The position numbers and the translations under genes are program-made. The notes beneath the pieces are model-generated. The model was not told the DNA's origin. It saw only the letters and a program-made list of their open reading frames with translations, and did not search any database. Below are positions 58,346 to 64,000 of a DNA stretch of 64,000 nt, piece by piece. The stretch spans positions 21,456,331 through 21,520,330 of the forward strand of contig NC_079970.1 of NCBI RefSeq assembly GCF_029852145.1. Direction: 5' to 3'. How positions within the stretch are numbered: the first letter of the stretch is position 1; the number at the start of each line of letters is the position of its first letter. The DNA comes from Microplitis mediator (taxonomy: Eukaryota; Arthropoda; Insecta; Hymenoptera; Braconidae).

Positions 58346-59354
58346 CGTTTTGTGGTAGGCCATGGTCACGTCCCTCTCGTAACACAGTGCCACCAGTAAC
58401 CAGTCAATACAACACATATATATTTATATATGTATGTATAGATGGTACTCCCACCGTGAAGTTGTTTCGAGTCTGAGTAAAAAAACATAAAAAAGAACCT
58501 TTAGTGATGTCCACGTCCCTTTGACTCAGTAAGACGTTTACACCCTCAAGGTCTTCCTCACTATAGTCACCCTCACTCTCTTATATTATAAGATACGAGA
58601 CATGACAATACTCTTGTGGAAAAGCTTTCTGAGCTTACTGACATTATCGTTATACTTTTAAAATAAATATCATAGTAATAATGAAGTAAATAAAATATTA
58701 TTCTTTATTTATCGGCGTCTTGGATGAAGTTAAATTAAAAATTAATGGGCAATTAATTTTAAATTAAAAGTCTCGAAGGCCGAAGATGGGAAATTTAATT
58801 TTAAAAATCCAGAGCTCTTGTTGCTGTTTAAATTAAGAGGAAGTGAGGGAATGAGGATGGGAAAAAAGATAGCGCACGTGTGTCACTGTAAGTAAAGAAA
58901 GCTTTTTCTCGGGCTTTCACACGCGGGCAGTAACGTCTCGACGTGGCGATGTTTTAGCGTATTGATCCGACGGGTAGGGGGGTTTCTGCTTTAACGTTGT
59001 GTATAAGACGGAGTAAAGAGTGAGGAAGAGGGAGAAATGTATAAGAGCTAGTGGCTAGCCGCAGTGTGGTTAAGCGCATTAGACTGTTTATATGAGAGGG
59101 TGGAAGAGGGTTAAGGAGACGTGGGAGTTGAGGAAGAAAAACTCGGCGGAGGCACTTACCCGCTCATAATCATCCCCTTCTTTAGTTATACATTTTACTG
59201 ATACACATATATATCCTCATTACTATTATATGCTTTTATATTAAATATGTATATATGACGTGTACATGCTTATGGGTATTTGTGATACTGATGACCCAGA
59301 CAGCCACGAGTTCATTTGGCTCATACATAAATACGTATATATACATACATACTA

Positions 59355-60244
59355 GGGTGGCCCAAAAAAACCGAGTATTTTTTTTTTTCGAGTCTCTAAT
59401 GAAAATTTGTTGGTTTAAGATGTTTTAAGACGCCTCTCCAAAAATCAGCTCGATAAAAAATTTTCAAGAGGTCGCTCACGAATTTTGAAAATATCAAAAA
59501 TAATCGAAATCCGGATTTTTTTGTTCTAAATTTCTTCTTTTCTCGTGGCAGCAATAGTTTATATTTATGAAATCTACGCTGAAAATTTCAGCTCGAAATT
59601 TAAATATTTAAACGTCACTCAAGAATTTTGAATGTTTCCGAGTACTGTCTCTTGGGCGTTTTCGAGCGACCCTTGAATATAAATAATAAACCTTCTCAAT
59701 TTTTTCAACATCAATTTGTATCATAATGAATAAAAATACAACCCGAGAAATATAAATAATAAGTTATTTACATACTTTTTTATTTTTTAATTCAATTTTT
59801 AGGTTTTTTCGCTCATTCAAAACTTACCAAATTTTATTGTTTAAGACTGTCCTGTATATTTTCGGTTATGCAAAAGTTATATTTAAGTGAAATGACAGTA
59901 ATTGAGTTATAAAAAAATACAAAAACTAATTCGAAGTATTACTCACATATTATCAGTTAATATTCAAAATTCTTGAGCGCCGTTTAAATATTTAAATATT
60001 GGGCTGAAATTTTCAGCATAGTCATAATTTTATAGATATAAAATATTGCTGCCAGGAGGGAGAAAAAATTCAGAAACAAAAAATCCGAATTCCAATCATT
60101 TTTGATATTTTCAAAATTCGTGAGCGACCTCTTGAAAATTTTGTATCGAGCTGATTTTTGGAGATGCTTCTTAAATCATCTTAAACCAACAAATTTTCAT
60201 TAGAGACTCGAAAAAAAAAAATAGTCGCTTTTTTTGGGCCACCC
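59355..60244. mobile_element. Foldback element with GGGTGGCCC ends, TA-flanked
   Basis: 890 bp. The ends GGGTGGCCCAAAAAAACC and (reverse complement) GGGTGGCCCAAAAAAAGC extend into arms of about 300 bp with roughly 85% identity. TA flanks both ends (59353-59354 and 60245-60246). A non-repeated centre (about 59660-59940) is AT-rich. The right arm carries AAGCGACTATTTTTTTTT, also found just inside both ends of the 4457-5794 foldback. No transposase frame. Confidence 0.9.
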
Positions 60245-60246
60245 TA

Positions 60247-61042
60247 ATACGTACATTATTAACTTTTTTTTTAAATTTATTAAGTAGAACTGAAATAATT
60301 AATTGATATGTATATAAATTATCTAATGAGCTAAAAATAGTAATGAGTGACAACAGTAAAATGTGTTGTAGTACACGTGGAAAGACAAGGGCATAGCGCA
60401 GTATGAGCTATTAGTTGTACAGAGGATGTAATTATTAGACAAATAATGCATGTGATGTGAAAAGTCGACGAGAGGTCGATTGTGACAGAAATTACGGAGC
60501 CAATTATAGAATCGATATGCAAGTTGGTGAAGTAAAGTTGCTTTAAAATATCCATATTTATTTATATAATGTAGTAGTTTAGTAAAGTGAAGTTACGAGG
60601 CCCAGAGAGGGGGAAGCAACCGTCCCTCAAGTCTGCGACAGAGTTATACGGACGTATAATTATCCTTCAGGTCTCTATTTAAATTATTATCCCGTATAGT
60701 TTCTGGGTAGAACCGAGTTAATGTTATAATATACTTTACCCAGAGGGTATATAAAGTCTATATGAAACTTTAAACTTAACTCCGAGTATCTTCTCCTCCT
60801 TTTCATTTTAAGTCTCCGTCTTCTTATTTTCCTTCAACGTGTCCTTTTATGACACAATCATTTCCACGTCTTTCTGTTTTAAACATACGCATATATTAAA
60901 TATTTATTCCCAGAAAGTCGGGGTACGATGGACACCTCAAAAATTCAGAAAATAAAAAATTTTTAAATGATTACTGATTTTTTATTGAAAAATAAAACTT
61001 CTTTTTTTTATTAATAACAAAATTTGTTTGTTTTTGTTACAG
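60247..61042. other. AT-rich unassigned sequence
   Basis: A fragment CGGGGTACGATGGACACCTC at about 60919 is a distant match to the internal motif of the GC-tipped MITEs. Otherwise nothing recognised. Confidence 0.5.
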
Positions 61043-61072
61043 ACGTGATTTCTATGCTGTCAAATCTAACTG
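61043..61072 (+). other. Candidate 30-nt micro-exon with strong splice sites
   Basis: The acceptor (AATTTGTTTGTTTTTGTTAC, then AG) and donor (CTG|GTGAGTAAT) are both near consensus. Two frames are open. The one fitting 50725-50777 reads RDFYAVKSN, with 1 nt before and 2 nt after. Length is a multiple of three, as in many regulated neuronal micro-exons. A possible next segment at 62772 (CGGACGATCC onward, open to a TAG) has a poor acceptor. Product not recognised. Confidence 0.35.
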
Positions 61073-61640
61073 GTGAGTAATTTAAATAAATAATAATTTA
61101 TTTAAATATAATACAATTAAATGAACCGTTTTAACAAGAGTATTTAATTTATTTTATTTAAATAAAACAAATGTCCAGAGAATGTCTTAAAGTAAAAATC
61201 GTATAAACATCTAAAGACACGTACTATAAATTGCTCGTAAAAATTCCTGGGTATTTTAAAAAAATTACCTCTTTTCCCGGATAATTCGCGCTTGTCTGCT
61301 CGTTTTTGTTATATATACGTTGACACCTCTCGATTCGCTCTCGTCGCGTTTGACGCGTTTGTCGTCACTTTAATGATCAGTGCCAACTGTATACCTATAC
61401 CTACATCTATACATATATTCTCAGCGCACATATACATTACATAGTACACAGTGCACTGTACCCTGTACGTCGCGATTCTCGCGGGCGATCACTTACTCGA
61501 CTACTGCTATATACAGTACTCTTATAACTAGGGAATTAACAACGAATAAATATTAAAACCGGTTACTGAAGTGTGTGGCATGCAGCTAACGACATTCTCG
61601 TACACCCTCCAATATTTTTATTAAATATTTTTTTTAAAAA
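61073..61640. other. Unassigned sequence
   Basis: AT-rich then mixed. Nothing recognised. Confidence 0.5.
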
Positions 61641-61849
61641 TACTCTGTAAAAAATTGGGAGTGAAATCGGAGTGATTATTAATTTTAAATCCGAATTCGT
61701 TCTGTCATTCGGAGTTCCGGAGTTTAAAAAAAATCACTCCGTATACGAAGTAAACAGGGAGTTTGTTTTTTCAGCGGAGTGACTTCGGAGTGATCTGGAT
61801 TTTATTTAAATCCACATTTACTCCGATTCGGAGATTTGGTATTAAAATG

Positions 61850-62053
61850 ATGTTACTGAAATTAGCCGACGTCTAATAATTGTTGGACTTTTTTTTAGAC
61901 GGTAAATTATAAAAAAAAAAATATTTAAAAAAATTGCACTTGTAGTCTTTGAAATTTTCTACATGTGCATATTTATAATTTTTTTTTTTCTTCAAATTTA
62001 ATTGTTAAAAAAAAACCTAAAAATTTTCAATTGTCTGCTAACTTCAGAATCAT
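61850..62053. mobile_element. hAT-like MITE E, copy E1
   Basis: 204 bp. It starts ATGTTACTGAAATTAGCCGA (then CG) and ends GTCTGCTAACTTCAGAATCA (then T). ATTAAAAT lies just upstream and ATTGAAAT just downstream, fitting an 8-bp duplication with one change. Confidence 0.8.
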
Positions 62054-62061
62054 ATTGAAAT

Positions 62062-62265
62062 ATGATACTGAAGTTAGCCGACGTCTAATAATTTTTGGAC
62101 TTTTTTTTAGACGGTAAATTATAAAAAAAAAATATTTAAAAAAATCGCACTTGTAGTCTTTGAAATTTTCTACATGTGCATATTTTTAATTTTTTTTTTT
62201 TCTTCAAATTTAATTGTTAAAAAAACACCTAAAAATTTTCAATTGTCTGCTAACTTCAGGATCAT
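62062..62265. mobile_element. hAT-like MITE E, copy E2, in tandem with E1
   Basis: 204 bp and nearly identical to E1 apart from a few substitutions and homopolymer length changes. The 8-bp ATTGAAAT separates it from E1 (62054-62061) and also follows it (62266-62273). The E-8bp-E-8bp layout is that of a tandem MITE dimer. Confidence 0.85.
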
Positions 62266-62384
62266 ATTGAAATGAACTCTTTTTCGAAATTAAACTCCTC
62301 TTCGGAGTAAATTTCACTCCGAGAGAATCAAATAAAAAAACAGCCATCCGCTTCGCATTCACTCCGCTAATTTTTCACAGTGTA

Positions 62385-63340
62385 ATAATTAAAAAATTTT
62401 TTTTTTTTTATAATTAGTGTCATTTATTTTTTTGCTAAAATACTGGGACAGTGTTAAGGAGTGTATTATATTTTGTTTTAACATTCTGTTGTAATTTAAA
62501 AGCGACACAAATTAATGGAAACATACGAATCACTATGTTCACTATGGACTGATAAAGAGTCTCGTAAAACCACTCTATCCTTATTTTATATATCCTCGTG
62601 TCGTTATATAGCTGTATATATGTGTGAATAAATATGTGGATGTGTGGTGTGTGGATATAAGATATCTACGCATCAGCAGCTTAAGCGAAAAAAAGTTATT
62701 ATATATACACAACGGCGGAGGAAGCGTCTTTATCGTTGAAATTACACTATTCGATATATTGAAGCGAGTTTATAGTCAGCGGACGATCCGCCCGACGCGT
62801 CTTTCAGCATCACTGTGAAAATTGTATCATCGACGCGGCAAACTAGGGAGGAGAAATAAAATAATAAAAGTAGATAGAGAAAAAAAGATGAGCTAGAGCT
62901 AGAGGTAGAGGTAGAGTTAGAGAGTATGCTAAATCGAATAAGAGATGCAATCTTCGTGAGATAAGAAACGTGTGAGAAATCAATTGTACGACGTAATGGA
63001 TGAATTTAAATAAATCGACGTGAGTTTATATATGTGAGGAAAAATTTACATTAGTGCTGGTTTAAGATTTTTTAAGATAGAGGAGGGAAAAATGAGCAGT
63101 CGAAAAATTTTTAATGTTTTAATTCATTTCGTTGGGGATTAAATCAGAATTTTTTTAGGTTAAAAATTCTTTTGAAGTTGGAAAAAAATTATAAAATATT
63201 TTATTGACTGCTTATTTACAGACAAAAAGGCAAAATGGACCCTGCAAAATTTTTAATGATTTTTATCATTGCGCGTTGATTTTAATTTTTTATTAAAAAT
63301 TCTAGCTGACCTATGCTGCCCCCTTCTATTAATTAATTTC
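62385..63340. other. Unassigned sequence with a hexamer tract
   Basis: A GAGCTA/GAGGTA hexamer tract lies at 62890-62924. AAAAAGGCAAAATGGACCCT at about 63224 and GAGGGAAAAATGAGCAG at about 63082 resemble the GC-tipped MITE motif. The 64-codon frame 62624-62818 has no domain. Confidence 0.45.
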
Positions 63341-63777
63341 TAATTAGTAGGGCCAGGATTTTTGCGTTAATTTAAAAATAATTAATATTTAGTGGTGTGA
63401 AATTTTTTATATTACGGGGAAAATATTGGTCTTATAAAAAAAGTTTTTAAACAAAAGTTGTAGGAAATGTAATTTTCTAAAAAAAATGTCTCTTATAATT
63501 TTTTCTTGGGACTAATAAGAAAGCCGTAATTTCAAAATTAAGATTTTAATAATTAACAAAATTTTGAATCATTCATTATGAATTTTAATTTTTGAATTAC
63601 GGTGAAAATATTGATTGTATAAGAAATCATAAGAGACATTTTTTTAATAAAATTAAATTTCCTACAACTTATGTTCGAGAATTTTTTTTACTAAGACCGA
63701 TATTTTGCCTGTAATATCAAAAATTTAAACTATTCATTTCAAAAATAAGGCAAAAATCTTGTCCCTACTAATTAGTA
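63341..63777. mobile_element. Inverted-repeat MITE with TAATTAGTAGGG ends
   Basis: The left end TAATTAGTAGGGCCAGGATT and the right end (reverse complement TAATTAGTAGGGACAAGATT) continue as arms of about 200 bp. Further paired blocks are TTGTAGGAAATGTAATTTTC with AAATTTCCTACAAC, and AATGTCTCTTAT with ATAAGAGACATT. The centre is near 63560. The target duplication is obscured because the tip TACTAATTAGTA is itself palindromic. Confidence 0.75.
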
Positions 63778-64000
63778 ATCAAGTAATTAAATATTTTAAT
63801 AATAAATGTACTTGTGTATGCATGAGAAATACATTTAATAAGTTTTAATACCAGGAGATTTGACATAAATTAGCAAATGTATGACATAGAGGTAGGCTCA
63901 TACATTTATAATAAATATAAAGAGTATGAATCACAAAAAGGTACGCGCACGATAATCCCGATGTATTGTTTCACTGACGGAAGTTAGTCTTTTATTACGA
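63778..64000. other. Unassigned end of window
   Basis: AT-rich, nothing recognised. Confidence 0.5.

Larger units (their letters stand above)
55061..59354. other. Unassigned sequence
   Basis: Mixed composition. On the - strand a strong pyrimidine tract ends CACTCCAG at about 55491 and is followed by a 13-nt segment and GTGGGACG, a possible micro-exon. GC-balanced patches occur at 55900-56160 and 57780-58400. The 165-codon frame at 57738-58235 (-) and its overlapping neighbours show no domain. No transposon ends recognised. Confidence 0.4.
61643..62382. mobile_element. CGGAGTGAA-type element carrying a tandem MITE pair
   Basis: Ends CTCTGTAAAAAATTGGGAGT and (reverse complement) CACTGTGAAAAATTAGCGGA, flanked by TA (61641-61642 and 62383-62384). 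The interior is built from CGGAGT/ACTCCG motifs in both orientations (CGGAGTGACTTCGGAGTGAT, ACTCCTCTTCGGAGT). The centre is occupied by two tandem copies of MITE E (61850-62265). No coding capacity. Confidence 0.85.

Noticed and set aside
59055..59080. miR-34-like sequence (GCAGTGTGGTTA)
   Set aside because: Only part of the seed region resembles it, the flanks do not match, and no precursor hairpin was found.

Overview
This 64 kb window is AT-rich, intron-bearing eukaryotic nuclear DNA. There are no ribosome binding sites, operons or dense ORFs. It has many microsatellites, strong polypyrimidine-AG/GTRAGT splice-site pairs around very short open segments, and a large load of small inverted-repeat (MITE-like) elements with 2-bp or 8-bp flanking duplications. 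The overall texture suggests an insect. From memory, the repeat at 14.76-15.24 kb and the CGGAGTGAA-type elements look like repeats common in parasitoid (braconid) wasps. That assignment is an inference and was not checked against any database.

No protein-coding gene can be identified with certainty. The window reads as intron or intergenic DNA. Two sets of candidate exons deserve attention. On the + strand, small exons with good splice sites lie at 28552-28602, 50725-50777 and 61043-61072, with weaker ones at 10342-10369, 12526-12569 and 30904-30951. The first three keep one compatible reading frame although they are 10-22 kb apart. On the - strand, candidate exons at about 54985, 54564-54614, 52690-52750, 50211-50337 and 49980-50076 also keep one frame and end in a stop codon with AATAAA about 20 nt downstream. 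Neither chain matches a family I recognise. A pseudo-exon background is expected in 64 kb, so both remain hypotheses.

The best-supported content is transposable-element structure. (1) 4457-5794 is a foldback element with two near-identical 652-bp arms and a 34-bp loop. (2) 6303-7084 is an inverted-repeat element whose interior is a CCTCA minisatellite. (3) 7153-7640 and 8755-9495 are GC-tipped elements, the second nested inside another. (4) 14760-15236 is a hairpin-rich repeat. (5) 19921-20550 is a run of three adjacent MITEs. (6) 41.94-43.3 kb is an older repeat interrupted by a CCCGAGTC element. (7) 51541-52472 is a four-level nest of MITEs. (8) 53626-54422 and 61643-62382 are composite elements carrying the same 204-bp hAT-like MITE. 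(9) 59355-60244 is a second foldback, sharing a subterminal motif with the first. (10) 63341-63777 is another inverted-repeat element.

A pair of diverged, motif-rich direct repeats at 32761-32830 and 33311-33370 is the best candidate for regulatory sequence. Two more GC-rich islands (22.85-23.88 kb and 39.05-40.4 kb) could be promoter or first-exon regions but carry no recognisable product.
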